From Acidobacteriota bacterium (lineage in GTDB: Bacteria; Acidobacteriota; Vicinamibacteria; Vicinamibacterales; UBA8438), in assembly GCA_009838525.1 (NCBI GenBank), contig VXRJ01000018.1, forward strand, positions 124,001-188,000: DNA of 64,000 nucleotides, in the 5' to 3' direction. Numbering within the stretch: the first letter of the stretch is position 1; each line of letters starts with the position of its first letter. Shown in pieces: positions 16,462 to 25,051 of the stretch. Both the position numbers and the translations under genes were made by a program. A model generated the notes under the pieces. It did not search any database, was not told the origin of the DNA, and worked only from the letters and a program-made list of their open reading frames with translations.

Positions 16462-17928
16462 ATGGACGAAGCACTGGAACGGTGGCTGTCTCGGCGGCGG
16501 TTTCTTGAACTGGCAAGCACCGGCATAGGTTCGGCCGCGCTCGCGACCCTCTTCGGCCAGGACCTGCTCGCGCAGGCGCCCGTCGCGCCGCCGGCCGGCG
16601 GCGCGGGGGGCGGCGCGCTGCCCGGGCTGCCGCACTACGCGCCCAGGGCGAAACGGGTGATCTACCTCTTCATGTCGGGGGCGCCGTCCCAGCACGAGCT
16701 GTTCGACTACAAGCCGGCGCTGGCGCGGATGGTGGGAGAGGATCTCCCACCGTCGGTCCGCGGCAACCAGCGGGTGACGACGATGACGGCCGGCCAGACC
16801 AGCTTTCCGCTGGTCCCGTCGAAGTATCCCTTCACGCAGCATGGGCAGTCCGGCACATGGGTCAGCTCGCTCATGCCACACACGGCGCGGATCGTCGACG
16901 ATCTCTGCTTCGTCCACTCGTTGCACACCGAGGCGATCAACCACGACCCCGGGATCACTTTCTTCCAGACCGGCGCGCAACTCGCCGGCCGGCCGAGCAT
17001 CGGCGCGTGGCTCTCCTATGGGCTGGGTTCGATGAACGCCGATCTGCCGACGTTCGTCGCCATGGTCTCGAAGGGCTCGGCCCAGACCGGCCAGCCGCTC
17101 TACGATCGACTATGGGGAAGCGGTTTCCTGCCGACCCGCTACCAGGGAGTGAAGTTCCTGTCGACCGGCGACCCGGTCCTCTACCTGTCGAACCCGCCGG
17201 GCGTCGACGATGCGACGCGCCGCCGCTTCCTGGACGATCTGGGTGAATTGAACACCCTGAAGGAGGCGGAGTTCGGCGACCCGGAGACGGCGACGCGGAT
17301 CGCGCAGTACGAGATGGCGTACCGGATGCAGAGCTCCGTTCCCGAGCTGACCGATCTGTCGGACGAGCCGGAGAGCACGTTCGATCTGTACGGGGAGGAC
17401 TCGCGCAAGCCGGGCACGTTTGCCCGCAACTGCCTGCTGGCCCGCCGGCTGGCGGAACGCGACGTCCGGTTCGTGCAGTGCTTCCACCGCGGGTGGGATC
17501 AGCACACGCGGCTGCCACAGGGCATCGAGCGGCAGGCCGGGGACGTCGATCAGGCGCAGGCGGCGCTCGTCACCGACCTGAAGAACCGCGGCATGCTGGA
17601 CGACACGCTGGTGGTCTGGGGAGGCGAGTTCGGCCGGAGCGCCTACTGCCAGGGCGTCTTCACCGAGGAGACCTACGGGCGCGACCATCATCCGCGCTGC
17701 TTCACGATGTGGCTGGCGGGCGGCGGCGTGCGGCCGGGCATCAGCTACGGCGAGACCGACGACTTCTCGTACAACATCGTCAGGGACCCGGTCCACATCC
17801 ACGACCTGCATGCGACGATGCTGCATCTCCTCGGCATCGATCACACGAAACTGACGTACGAGTACCAGGGACGCGACTTCCGACTGACCGACGTTCATGG
17901 CACCGTGGTCGACGACATCCTGGCGTAG
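16462..17928 (+). CDS. DUF1501 (sulfatase-like fold) Tat-exported protein
   Basis: A 488-residue partner of the DUF1553 protein, starting 6 nt after it. The N-terminus has a twin-arginine signal ([19 protein letters not shown]), so it is probably exported folded. Typical DUF1501 motifs include [41 protein letters not shown]-like [20 protein letters not shown] and [12 protein letters not shown], which resemble the alkaline-phosphatase/sulfatase superfamily metal sites. The C-terminus carries [14 protein letters not shown]. The pair most likely works together outside the cytoplasmic membrane. No experimental function is known to me. Confidence 0.9.
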   Translation: MDEALERWLSRRRFLELASTGIGSAALATLFGQDLLAQAPVAPPAGGAGGGALPGLPHYAPRAKRVIYLFMSGAPSQHELFDYKPALARMVGEDLPPSVRGNQRVTTMTAGQTSFPLVPSKYPFTQHGQSGTWVSSLMPHTARIVDDLCFVHSLHTEAINHDPGITFFQTGAQLAGRPSIGAWLSYGLGSMNADLPTFVAMVSKGSAQTGQPLYDRLWGSGFLPTRYQGVKFLSTGDPVLYLSNPPGVDDATRRRFLDDLGELNTLKEAEFGDPETATRIAQYEMAYRMQSSVPELTDLSDEPESTFDLYGEDSRKPGTFARNCLLARRLAERDVRFVQCFHRGWDQHTRLPQGIERQAGDVDQAQAALVTDLKNRGMLDDTLVVWGGEFGRSAYCQGVFTEETYGRDHHPRCFTMWLAGGGVRPGISYGETDDFSYNIVRDPVHIHDLHATMLHLLGIDHTKLTYEYQGRDFRLTDVHGTVVDDILA

Positions 17929-17954
17929 ACCGGTGGCTGGGAGCCGGCGCCGGA

Positions 17955-17971
17955 CGCGCCCGCAAGGGCGC
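17955..17971 (+). repeat. 17-bp hairpin repeat, copy 1
   Basis: CGCGCCCGCAAGGGCGC forms a GCGCCC-gcaa-GGGCGC hairpin with a GNRA-type loop in the 54-bp gap before the acyl-CoA dehydrogenase. The exact reverse complement occurs at 31852-31868. Confidence 0.5.
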
Positions 17972-17982
17972 CCAGCGGCCTG

Positions 17983-19122
17983 ATGGACTTCCGACCGACG
18001 GAGGCGGAGCAAATCACCCGCCAGTCGATCCGGGAGTTCGCCGAGCGGGAGATAGCACCTCACGTCACGGAGTGGGACGAGGCGGAGGCGTTCGGTCCGG
18101 AGCTTCAGCCCAAGCTCGCGGCCCTCGGCCTGTTCGGCATGCAGTTTCCCGTGCGCTACGGCGGCGCCGAGCTCTCTGCCGTCGAGTACTGCATCATCAT
18201 CGAGGAGCTGGCCCGCGTCGACCCGGCGGTTGCACTGATGGTGGCCGCGCATAATGGCCTCGCGGCGTCTCACATCGCCAGGTTCGGATCCGACACGCAG
18301 CGCGAGCGCTGGCTCGGCCCGCTCGCGCGTGGCGAGATGCTCGGCGCCTGGGCGCTGACGGAGCCCGACGCGGGAAGCGACGCCGCGGCGCTCCGGGCTC
18401 GCGCCGTGCGCGATGGAGACGGGTGGTTGCTGAACGGCACGAAGTCGTTCACGACGCACGCGGGCATCGCGGGTTTGACGGTGGTGATGGCGGTGACCGA
18501 GCCGGCCAGAGGCCAGCGCGGGATCTCGGCCTTTGTGGTGGAAGCAGGCGCGCCGGGCCTCTCCGCGGGGCGGAAGGAGAAGAAGCTCGGGATGCGCGCG
18601 AGCACGACCGCCGAGACCCGGCTGGACGATTGCCGCGTCCCCGCGGAGTCGCTCCTCGGGCGGGAGGGATACGGGTTCGTCAATGCGATGCAGGTGCTCG
18701 ACGCCGGGAGGATCGGGATCTCCGCGCTCGCGGTCGGCCTTGCCCAGGGAGCGTTCGAGGCGGCGCGGCGCCATGCCAAGCAGCGCCGCCAGTTCGGGAA
18801 GCCGCTCACCGCGTTCCAGGCGATTCAGTGGAAGCTGGCCGATCTCGCTACGGCGATTGACGCTTCCCGGCTGCTCACCTATCGCGCGGCGTACGAACAG
18901 GATCAGGGGCATGCGACAACACGGGAGTCATCGATCGCGAAGCTGCATTCCAGCGAGACGGCGGTGCGCGCGGCGGAGGAGTGCGTCCAGATTCATGGCG
19001 GCTACGGCTTTGTTCGTGACTACCCGGCGGAGAAGTTCTTCCGCGACGTGAAGCTGCTCACGATCGGCGAGGGGACAAGCGAGATTCAACGGCTGGTCAT
19101 CGCCCGGCACTACCTCTCGTGA
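17983..19122 (+). CDS. Acyl-CoA dehydrogenase
   Basis: A 379-residue flavoenzyme of the short/medium/branched-chain acyl-CoA dehydrogenase family. It oxidises acyl-CoA to 2-enoyl-CoA and passes electrons to ETF. Signatures are GAWALTEPDAGSDAAAL, WLLNGTKSFTTHAG (FAD/substrate), RRQFGKPL and the C-terminal QIHGGYGFVRDYPAEKFFRD, followed by IGEGTSEIQRL with the catalytic-base glutamate. It heads a run with meaB and mce, suggesting branched-chain or odd-chain acid degradation. The stop overlaps meaB by 4 nt (GTGA). Confidence 0.94.
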   Translation: MDFRPTEAEQITRQSIREFAEREIAPHVTEWDEAEAFGPELQPKLAALGLFGMQFPVRYGGAELSAVEYCIIIEELARVDPAVALMVAAHNGLAASHIARFGSDTQRERWLGPLARGEMLGAWALTEPDAGSDAAALRARAVRDGDGWLLNGTKSFTTHAGIAGLTVVMAVTEPARGQRGISAFVVEAGAPGLSAGRKEKKLGMRASTTAETRLDDCRVPAESLLGREGYGFVNAMQVLDAGRIGISALAVGLAQGAFEAARRHAKQRRQFGKPLTAFQAIQWKLADLATAIDASRLLTYRAAYEQDQGHATTRESSIAKLHSSETAVRAAEECVQIHGGYGFVRDYPAEKFFRDVKLLTIGEGTSEIQRLVIARHYLS

Positions 19123-20111
19123 CCAACGCTGCCGGGTTCCCGCCGCGTCCCGCCGCTTCCGACGCCGCCCCGGCCGGACCGGCCGAACTGGCCGCCGCCG
19201 TCATCGCGGGAGACCGCCGGGCGGTGGCGCGAGCCATCTCCGTCGTCGAGCGGGAGGCGCCCGAGTCGGCGGCGCTGATCGGCGCCCTGTTCCCCCGGAC
19301 CGGACGCGCGCTGGTGGTGGGGCTGACCGGCGCGCCGGGTGTGGGCAAGAGCACCCTGGCGAATCGGTTGACGGCGCTCTGGCGGTCCGCGGGCCGGACG
19401 GTTGGCGTGCTCGCCATCGACCCGACCAGCCCGTTCAGCGGCGGCGCGATCCTGGGCGACCGAATCCGGATGCAGGACCATGTCAGCGACGATGGCGTCT
19501 TCGTCCGCAGCATGGCGACGCGGGGTCAGTTGGGCGGACTGGCCCGCGCCACGTACGATGCGCTGGTGGTGCTCGATGCCGCCGGTTGCGAGGTCGTGCT
19601 CATAGAGACCGTGGGCGTTGGGCAGGCGGAGGTCGACATTTCGCGGACGGCCGACGTTTCCGTGGTGGTGACCGTCCCGGGTGGCGGCGACGACGTGCAG
19701 GCGATCAAGGCCGGAATCATGGAGATCGCCGACGTCTTCGTGGTCAACAAGGCGGACCGCGAGGGCGCCGACCGCGTTGTCGCCGACATCAAGGGCATGC
19801 TGGCCCTGCGCGACGCGCGCCCGGATGCACCCCAGCCGGAGGTGGTCCGGACGTCGGCTGCCACCGGCGACGGGATCGAGGAGCTGGCGGCGGAGGTCGC
19901 GCGCTTCGTGGCCGACGGAGGCCGTGGCGGGGAGCGAGCGCGCAGCCGTGCGCGCGCCCGCCTGGAGGCGATTGTCGCGGAACGGGTTACCGCCGCCATC
20001 ACGGCCAGCGGCAGCATCGACGCGATCGTGGATGAGGTTGCCAGCCGCGCGCTCGATCCCTACGTCGCGGCGGAGCGGTTGATGCGGCACATGGCGAAGC
20101 AGTCGGGATGA
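19119..20111 (+). CDS. meaB: Methylmalonyl-CoA mutase-associated GTPase MeaB
   Basis: A 330-residue G3E-type P-loop GTPase of the MeaB/ArgK family. It gates delivery of adenosylcobalamin to, and protects, methylmalonyl-CoA mutase. The P-loop is LTGAPGVGKSTLANRL, with IDPTSPFSGGAILGDRIRM, the ETVGVGQAEVD switch and NKADREGADR. The GTG start overlaps the upstream stop. The mutase itself is not in the window, but the methylmalonyl-CoA epimerase gene follows after 28 nt. Confidence 0.94.
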   Translation: MTNAAGFPPRPAASDAAPAGPAELAAAVIAGDRRAVARAISVVEREAPESAALIGALFPRTGRALVVGLTGAPGVGKSTLANRLTALWRSAGRTVGVLAIDPTSPFSGGAILGDRIRMQDHVSDDGVFVRSMATRGQLGGLARATYDALVVLDAAGCEVVLIETVGVGQAEVDISRTADVSVVVTVPGGGDDVQAIKAGIMEIADVFVVNKADREGADRVVADIKGMLALRDARPDAPQPEVVRTSAATGDGIEELAAEVARFVADGGRGGERARSRARARLEAIVAERVTAAITASGSIDAIVDEVASRALDPYVAAERLMRHMAKQSG

Positions 20112-20139
20112 AGCGCGTCGGACAGGAGAGGAAGAGCGG

Positions 20140-20562
20140 ATGAACGTGGAACTGGATCACATCGGCATTGCCGTCGGCGACATCGATGCGGCGCTGGCCT
20201 TCTATCGAGCCGCGCTCGGTCTCGACGTGGACGGGACCGAGGAGGTGCCGGCCCAAGGGGTGCGCGCGCACTTTCTGAGGGTCGGCTCCGCATCCCTGGA
20301 GCTGCTCGAGGCGACGGCGGACGACTCGCCGATCGGGCGCTTCGTCGGCCGCCGCGGTCCGGGGCTCCATCACATCACGCTTCGGGTCGACGACATTGCG
20401 GCCTCGCTCGAACGCCTGCGCGCGCAGGGAGTGCGCCTGATCGACGAAGTCCCCCGCGACGGCGCGGAAGGCGCGCTGGTCGCTTTCGTTCATCCGTCGA
20501 GCGCGCACGGCGTGCTGGTCGAACTGAAGCAGGAGCGGCCGGCGGCGGGGGAGACGTCGTGA
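20140..20562 (+). CDS. mce: Methylmalonyl-CoA epimerase
   Basis: A 140-residue vicinal-oxygen-chelate (glyoxalase-fold) protein. It interconverts the two methylmalonyl-CoA stereoisomers so that the mutase can form succinyl-CoA. Metal-ligand regions are visible: LDHIGIAVGDID (His), LELLEAT (Glu), HHITLRVDDI (His) and VLVELKQ (Glu). The length is typical. The ATG at 20140 has a purine-rich GGAGAGGAAG tract just upstream. The stop overlaps mtnP by 4 nt. Confidence 0.94.
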   Translation: MNVELDHIGIAVGDIDAALAFYRAALGLDVDGTEEVPAQGVRAHFLRVGSASLELLEATADDSPIGRFVGRRGPGLHHITLRVDDIAASLERLRAQGVRLIDEVPRDGAEGALVAFVHPSSAHGVLVELKQERPAAGETS

Positions 20563-21428
20563 GCGCCGGTGATCCCATCCGGATCGGCGTCATTGGGGGA
20601 AGCGGCCTCTACGACATGGCCGATCTTGCCGGCCGCGAGCAACGCGTGATCGAAACGCCATTCGGCGATCCGTCCGCCCCGCTCGTCATCGGGACGCTCG
20701 CCGGCCATCGCATGGCCTTCCTCGCCCGGCACGGCGCCGGCCATCGCCTGATGCCGTCGGAACTCAATTTCCGGGCGAACATCTATGCGCTCAAGACGCT
20801 CGGCGTCGAGTGGATCGTGTCGGCCAGCGCCGTCGGCAGCCTGCAGGAGCGGTACTCGCCGAAGGACGTCGTCGTCCCGGATCAGTTCCTCGACCGGACA
20901 CGCGGCCGCATCAGCACGTTCTTCGGTAACGGCATCGTCGCGCACGTCTCGCTGGCGCACCCGGTCTGTCAGGACCTCGCCGCCGTCGTGGCGGACGCGG
21001 CGGAGGCGGCGGGCGCCAACGTGCATCGGGGTGGGACGTATGTCTGCATGGAAGGACCGCAGTTCTCGACGCTGGCCGAGTCGCAGTTGTACCGGTCGTG
21101 GAACATGGACATCATCGGGATGACCAACCTGCAGGAGGCGAAACTGGCGCGCGAGGCGGAGATCTGTTATTCGACCCTCGCCCTGGTCACCGACTACGAC
21201 TGCTGGCATCCCGAACACGATCAGGTGACGGTCGAAATGATCGTCGAGATACTGCACGCGAATGCCGCGATGGCCCAGCGTGCGATCGCCAATGTCGCGG
21301 CGCACCTGCCGGTCGCCAGGAGCTGCCCTTGCGCGACCGCCCTTCGCAACGCCATCATCACGCGCCCGGACGCGATCCCGGCGGGGACACGGGGCGCGCT
21401 CGAGCCGATCATCGGGAAGTACCTCTGA
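20559..21428 (+). CDS. mtnP: S-methyl-5'-thioadenosine phosphorylase
   Basis: A 289-residue PNP/MTAP-family phosphorylase. It cleaves methylthioadenosine to adenine and 5-methylthioribose-1-phosphate. Motifs are GVIGGSGLYDM, RHGAGHRLMPSELNFRANIY, SASAVGSLQERY, the base-binding CMEGPQFSTLAES and IGMTNLQEAKLAREAEICY, followed by TDYDCW. The GTG start overlaps mce; the stop overlaps the next kinase gene by one base (TGATG). Discrimination from plain purine phosphorylase rests on the MTAP-like motif set and length. Confidence 0.92.
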   Translation: MSAGDPIRIGVIGGSGLYDMADLAGREQRVIETPFGDPSAPLVIGTLAGHRMAFLARHGAGHRLMPSELNFRANIYALKTLGVEWIVSASAVGSLQERYSPKDVVVPDQFLDRTRGRISTFFGNGIVAHVSLAHPVCQDLAAVVADAAEAAGANVHRGGTYVCMEGPQFSTLAESQLYRSWNMDIIGMTNLQEAKLAREAEICYSTLALVTDYDCWHPEHDQVTVEMIVEILHANAAMAQRAIANVAAHLPVARSCPCATALRNAIITRPDAIPAGTRGALEPIIGKYL

Positions 21429-22342
21429 TGGGGCAGCCGGTTCTGACCGTCGGGTCCGTCGCGTTCGATTCGGTCATCACGCCGTTTGGCGAGGCATCGC
21501 GCATCCTGGGTGGTGCCGCCACGTACTTCAGCGTTGCCGCGTCTTATTTCACCGACGTCCGCCTGGTCGCGGTGGTGGGGGAGGACTTCGGCAGCGAGCA
21601 GATGCACGTGTTCGAAGGTCGGCCGATCGACCTCGCCGGGCTGCAACGGGTGCCCGGCGAGACGTTCCGCTGGAAGGGCGAGTACGGGCACGACCTGAAC
21701 AGCCGCGAGACGATCTACACGCATCTGAACGTTTTCAGCGAGTTCCGGCCGCACATCCCGGCGGCGTACCGGTCGAGTCCCATCGTTTTTCTTGCGAACA
21801 TCCACCCGGCCCTGCAGCTGGAGGTGCTCGATCAGATCGATGCGCCCGAGTTCGTCGCGATGGACACGATGAACTACTGGATCGAAGGGACTCCGGAAGA
21901 GCTTCGGGCGGTGCTCCGGAGGGTGCACGCCGTCGTCATCAATGACGAAGAGGCGCGCCAGTTGAGCGGCGAAGCGAACCTCGTCAAGGCGGCCCGTGCG
22001 ATCCGCTCGATGGGGCCCGGCCGCGTCGTGATCAAGCGGGGAGAGCATGGTGTGCTGATGACGCGTGACGACGGTTTCTTCGCCACGCCCGGGTTGCCGC
22101 TCGAGGAGGTGTCGGACCCCACCGGGGCGGGCGATACTTTCGCCGGGGGATTCGTCGGCCACCTGGCGGCGGCCCGCGACCGGTCGGATGCCGCGGTGAC
22201 CCGCGCGGTGATCTGCGGCAGCGCCATGGCGTCGCTCACCGTCGAGGATTTCGGCCTGCGGCGCCTGCTCGCGCTCGACCGCGACGACATCCGTTTCCGC
22301 CTCGACGCGTTCAAGCGGCTCACCCATTTCGATGCGCTCTGA
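21428..22342 (+). CDS. PfkB family carbohydrate/nucleoside kinase
   Basis: A 304-residue ribokinase-fold kinase. It starts MGQPVLTVGSVAFDSVITPF, has the GGAATYFSVAAS substrate region and the C-terminal PfkB signature DPTGAGDTFAGGF with the catalytic aspartate. Its start overlaps the mtnP stop, so the two are probably coupled. Similar kinases often sit beside mtnP and may phosphorylate adenosine or a related salvage product; the real substrate is not deducible. The longer open frame upstream lies inside mtnP. Confidence 0.88.
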   Translation: MGQPVLTVGSVAFDSVITPFGEASRILGGAATYFSVAASYFTDVRLVAVVGEDFGSEQMHVFEGRPIDLAGLQRVPGETFRWKGEYGHDLNSRETIYTHLNVFSEFRPHIPAAYRSSPIVFLANIHPALQLEVLDQIDAPEFVAMDTMNYWIEGTPEELRAVLRRVHAVVINDEEARQLSGEANLVKAARAIRSMGPGRVVIKRGEHGVLMTRDDGFFATPGLPLEEVSDPTGAGDTFAGGFVGHLAAARDRSDAAVTRAVICGSAMASLTVEDFGLRRLLALDRDDIRFRLDAFKRLTHFDAL

Positions 22343-22793
22343 GGGTTTCCACACGCTGCTGCTCGCGCTCGTGGTGGTCGGCGTCGTCGGCTGGACCACC
22401 GCGCTCGTTGCCGCGCCGTACGTCCTGGCGCACCCGGACCCGGCCACCGGCGTCGCGTTTGCCGCTACGGGGACGTACCTTGCCGCGAGCCTGGTCTGCC
22501 ACCAGTTGCCCGAGCGGTCCTTCCACCCCTGGGCGCGCAAGCTGCCGGTCTGCGCCCGTTGCGCCGGGTTGTACGGGGGCGCCCTCGGAGGTCTGCTTCT
22601 TGTTCCGTGGCCGGCCGGCGCGCGGCGGACGCGGGCGGTAATCGCGGCGGCGGCCATTCCGACCGTGGCCACGTTCCTGCTGGAGTCGGTCGGCGTGTGG
22701 GATCCGGGAAACGCGATCCGCTTCGCGGCGGCGCTTCCCCTCGGCGCCTCGGTGGCCTGGTTCGTCGCGAACGCCGCACGCGGAGTGGTTTAA
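22332..22793 (+). CDS. DUF2085 membrane protein
   Basis: A 153-residue membrane protein with three or four hydrophobic segments. It carries the DUF2085 cysteine motif: CHQLPERSFHP followed by KLPVCARCAGLYGG. The spaced Cys/His residues suggest a bound metal, but no function is known. The ATG at 22332 lies inside the last codons of the kinase gene (11-nt overlap). It is the first of four consecutive small membrane-protein genes. Confidence 0.85.
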   Translation: MRSEGFHTLLLALVVVGVVGWTTALVAAPYVLAHPDPATGVAFAATGTYLAASLVCHQLPERSFHPWARKLPVCARCAGLYGGALGGLLLVPWPAGARRTRAVIAAAAIPTVATFLLESVGVWDPGNAIRFAAALPLGASVAWFVANAARGVV

Positions 22794-22794
22794 T
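22789..22794 (+). promoter_or_regulatory. -10-like box 8 nt before the next start
   Basis: TTTAAT spans the DUF2085 stop codon and ends 8 nt before the ATG at 22803, which has no Shine-Dalgarno. It could drive a near-leaderless internal transcript. Confidence 0.3.
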
Positions 22795-22802
22795 CTTCGG
22801 CG

Positions 22803-23192
22803 ATGGCACAACGTTCCGGCACGACCGACACACCGGCCGCCGCGCTCGTATGCGTCGTTGCCTGGGCGATGCCGGGGGCGGGGCATCTGTGGCTCGGGCG
22901 GACCGTGAAGGGCGCGGTGTTCCTGGTGGCGCTGCCACTGATGTTCGCACTCGGTCTGGGCCTGGAAGGGGAGCTGTACCCCGTCGATCCGTCACGTCCT
23001 CTCGTGGCCCTGCAGGGACTGGCCGATCTGGGGATCGGCCTGCCGTACCTGGTAGCGGTCGCGGCGGGGCTGGGGGACGGGCGTGTCGCCGCCGCCACGT
23101 ATGAATACGGGAACACGTTTCTGGTGGTTGCCGGCCTGCTGAACGTGTTGGTGGTTCTCGATGCCTTCGACATCGCCCGGGGGAGGAAGTAG
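22803..23192 (+). CDS. Small membrane protein (DUF6677/TM2-like)
   Basis: A 129-residue protein with hydrophobic stretches at about 12-28 (CVVAWAMPGAGHLWLG), 36-52, 80-95 and 105-122. The first helix ends in a PGAGHLWLGR motif that resembles TM2-domain and DUF6677 proteins. The C-terminus is short and basic (IARGRK). No function can be assigned. It lies 9 nt after the DUF2085 gene and 3 nt before another small membrane gene. Confidence 0.75.
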   Translation: MAQRSGTTDTPAAALVCVVAWAMPGAGHLWLGRTVKGAVFLVALPLMFALGLGLEGELYPVDPSRPLVALQGLADLGIGLPYLVAVAAGLGDGRVAAATYEYGNTFLVVAGLLNVLVVLDAFDIARGRK

Positions 23193-23195
23193 CCC

Positions 23196-23369
23196 ATGGC
23201 GAGCCACTTCCTGTTGCTGATCGTCTTCGCGGCGTTCGTCTCCCTCGTTTTCGCGATGCTCATGCGGGATGAACCGCGCGAGCAGGCGCGCTACGGCGGC
23301 CTGCTTTTCGCCACCTTCGTTCTCGCGGCGATGGTGTTCGGCTGGTTGATGTACCCCTTTCCGCTGTGA
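23196..23369 (+). CDS. 57-residue two-helix membrane protein
   Basis: A short open frame starting MASHFLLLIVFAAFVSLVFA and ending YPFPL, with two hydrophobic helices (about 4-23 and 35-53) joined by a charged loop (MRDEPREQARYGG). It fills the space between the neighbours exactly: the ATG is 3 nt after the previous stop, with GGGAGG at 23181-23186. Its stop overlaps the VanZ GTG start by 4 nt. These features support a real gene; the function is unknown. Confidence 0.75.
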   Translation: MASHFLLLIVFAAFVSLVFAMLMRDEPREQARYGGLLFATFVLAAMVFGWLMYPFPL

Positions 23370-23788
23370 GCGCGCTCCACCGCCGACGCATCGGACGTGC
23401 GCTCTGGATCTGGGGACCGGCTCTTGTCCTGACAGCGGCGATCTTCGCCGTTTCGCACTCGTCGGCGCCGCCCTTCGCAGGCAGCGTGCCTGACTACTGG
23501 GCCCACATGGGGATCTACGCGCTGCTGAGCGCCGCGGTCCTGCATGGGCTGCAGCGGGGAGACTGGCGCAATGTCACTCTCGCCCGCGTCGTCGTGGCGG
23601 TGTTGCTGTCGGCGGGATATGGACTGACGGACGAGTACCACCAGGCGTTCGTGCCGGGACGGACGCCATCGGCGCGGGACGTTGCCGCAGACGTCGCCGG
23701 GGGAGTCGTGGGCGCGGGCGGTGCGTGGGTCTGGAGTATAGTGTTGGCCGGTCGGCGCGGCCGGCGCCACACCTCTCATGGATCCTGA
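23366..23788 (+). CDS. VanZ-like family membrane protein
   Basis: A 140-residue membrane protein with VanZ signatures: DYWAHMGIYALLSAAVLHG, then LTDEYHQAFVPGRTPSARDV and a C-terminal glycine-rich helix (AGGVVGAGGAWVW). VanZ itself gives low-level teicoplanin resistance in enterococci, but most family members are uncharacterised and occur in all phyla, so no resistance role is claimed. The GTG start overlaps the preceding stop; the end overlaps the crotonase start by 11 nt. Confidence 0.85.
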   Translation: MSALHRRRIGRALWIWGPALVLTAAIFAVSHSSAPPFAGSVPDYWAHMGIYALLSAAVLHGLQRGDWRNVTLARVVVAVLLSAGYGLTDEYHQAFVPGRTPSARDVAADVAGGVVGAGGAWVWSIVLAGRRGRRHTSHGS

Positions 23789-24578
23789 GAATTCGAGCGG
23801 CGCGGACAGTCTGGCAATTGAACATGACGGGGCAATCGCCACCGTCACCGTCACGCGGCCGAAGGTGTTGAACGCGCTGAACGTCGCGACCGTTGCGGCG
23901 TTGCACGCGGCGATGGACGAACTGGCGCGGGACGACGCCGTCCGCGTGATCATCCTGACGGGTTCGGGCGATCGGGCGTTCATCGCCGGCGCCGACATCG
24001 GGGAACTGGCGCCGCTTACTCCGGTCGCGGCCGAGGCGCTCGCCCGGCGCGGGCACGCGCTGTGCCACTTCATCGAACAGATGGGCAAGCCGGTGATCGC
24101 TGCGGTCAACGGCTTCGCCCTTGGCGGCGGATGCGAACTGGCGATGGCCTGCACCATCCGGATTGCCGCCGACACGGCCAAGCTCGGCCAGCCGGAGATC
24201 AAGCTCGGGCTGATACCGGGCTACGGCGGCACGCAGCGACTGCCACGCCTTGTCGGCCGGGGGCGGGCGCTGGAACTGATGCTGATCGGGGACCCGATCG
24301 ACGCCGTGGAGGCGTACCGGATTGGGCTGGTGAACCGCGTGGTACCGCTGGCGGATCTCCGGCGCGAGGCGCAGGCATTGGCGCAGACGATCGCGGAGCG
24401 GGCGCCGGTCGCGGCGGGCTACATTCTCGACGCGGTGGAGCAGGGTCTCGGCATGACGCTTGTCGACGGCTGCGCCCATGAGGCGTCGCTCTTTGGCCTC
24501 GGCGCGGCGACGGACGATTGGCGCGAGGGGACGGGCGCGTTCCTCGAGAAGCGTCGCGCGAAGTTCACGGGGTCATGA
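23778..24578 (+). CDS. Enoyl-CoA hydratase/isomerase (crotonase) family protein
   Basis: A 266-residue crotonase-fold enzyme. It shows the oxyanion-hole segments FIAGADIGEL and NGFALGGGCELAMAC with the following glutamates (GQPEIKLGLIPGYGGTQRLPRL), the residue pattern of true 2-enoyl-CoA hydratases. It probably acts in fatty-acid or branched-chain acid oxidation together with the acyl-CoA dehydrogenase 5 kb upstream. The stop overlaps ribH by 4 nt (ATGA). The start is MDPENSSGADSLAIEHDGAI. Confidence 0.92.
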   Translation: MDPENSSGADSLAIEHDGAIATVTVTRPKVLNALNVATVAALHAAMDELARDDAVRVIILTGSGDRAFIAGADIGELAPLTPVAAEALARRGHALCHFIEQMGKPVIAAVNGFALGGGCELAMACTIRIAADTAKLGQPEIKLGLIPGYGGTQRLPRLVGRGRALELMLIGDPIDAVEAYRIGLVNRVVPLADLRREAQALAQTIAERAPVAAGYILDAVEQGLGMTLVDGCAHEASLFGLGAATDDWREGTGAFLEKRRAKFTGS

Positions 24579-25051
24579 AGGACACGCCGGTCATCGAAGG
24601 AGCGGCCGATGCATCCGGATTGCGAATCGCGTTGGTCGTCTCCGCCTATCACGGCGCGATTACGGGTGCGCTCAGAGACGGCGCGCTCGATGCGCTGGGG
24701 GAGGCAGGGGCCGACACGGCCGCTGCCGTGACGGTGATCGACGCCCCCGGCGCCTTCGAGATTCCGTTCGCCGCCCGCTGCGCGGCGGCGAGCGGACGTT
24801 TCGATGCGGTGGTCTGCCTCGGTTGCATCGTGCGGGGCGAGACGCCCCACTTCGACGTGCTCGCGTCGGCGGTTTGCCATGCCATCGCCGCGGCGTCCCA
24901 ATCCACCAATGTGCCCATTACGTTCGGCGTGCTGACCACCAACACCATGGCGGAGGCGGAGGTGCGTTCGCGGGGTAACGACAACAAGGGGCGCGAGGCG
25001 GCGCTGGCGGCCGTGCAGTTGGCGAACGTGCAGCGCCAACTGCTGTGGTGA
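24575..25051 (+). CDS. ribH: 6,7-dimethyl-8-ribityllumazine synthase
   Basis: This 158-residue enzyme is the penultimate step of riboflavin synthesis, condensing the ribityl-uracil with dihydroxybutanone phosphate. Motifs are LVVSAYHGAITGAL, the conserved GAFEIPFAA, CLGCIVRGETPHFD with the active-site His, and FGVLTTNTMAEAEVRS, followed by DNKGREAA. It is coupled to nusB, a very common arrangement, and lies about 23 kb from ribD-ribE-ribBA in the same window. The ATG at 24575 overlaps the upstream stop. Confidence 0.95.
   Translation: MKDTPVIEGAADASGLRIALVVSAYHGAITGALRDGALDALGEAGADTAAAVTVIDAPGAFEIPFAARCAAASGRFDAVVCLGCIVRGETPHFDVLASAVCHAIAAASQSTNVPITFGVLTTNTMAEAEVRSRGNDNKGREAALAAVQLANVQRQLLW

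Noticed and set aside
23366-23788. VanZ-like gene as a glycopeptide resistance determinant
   Set aside because: No other van genes are present and VanZ-like domains are widespread in unrelated contexts.
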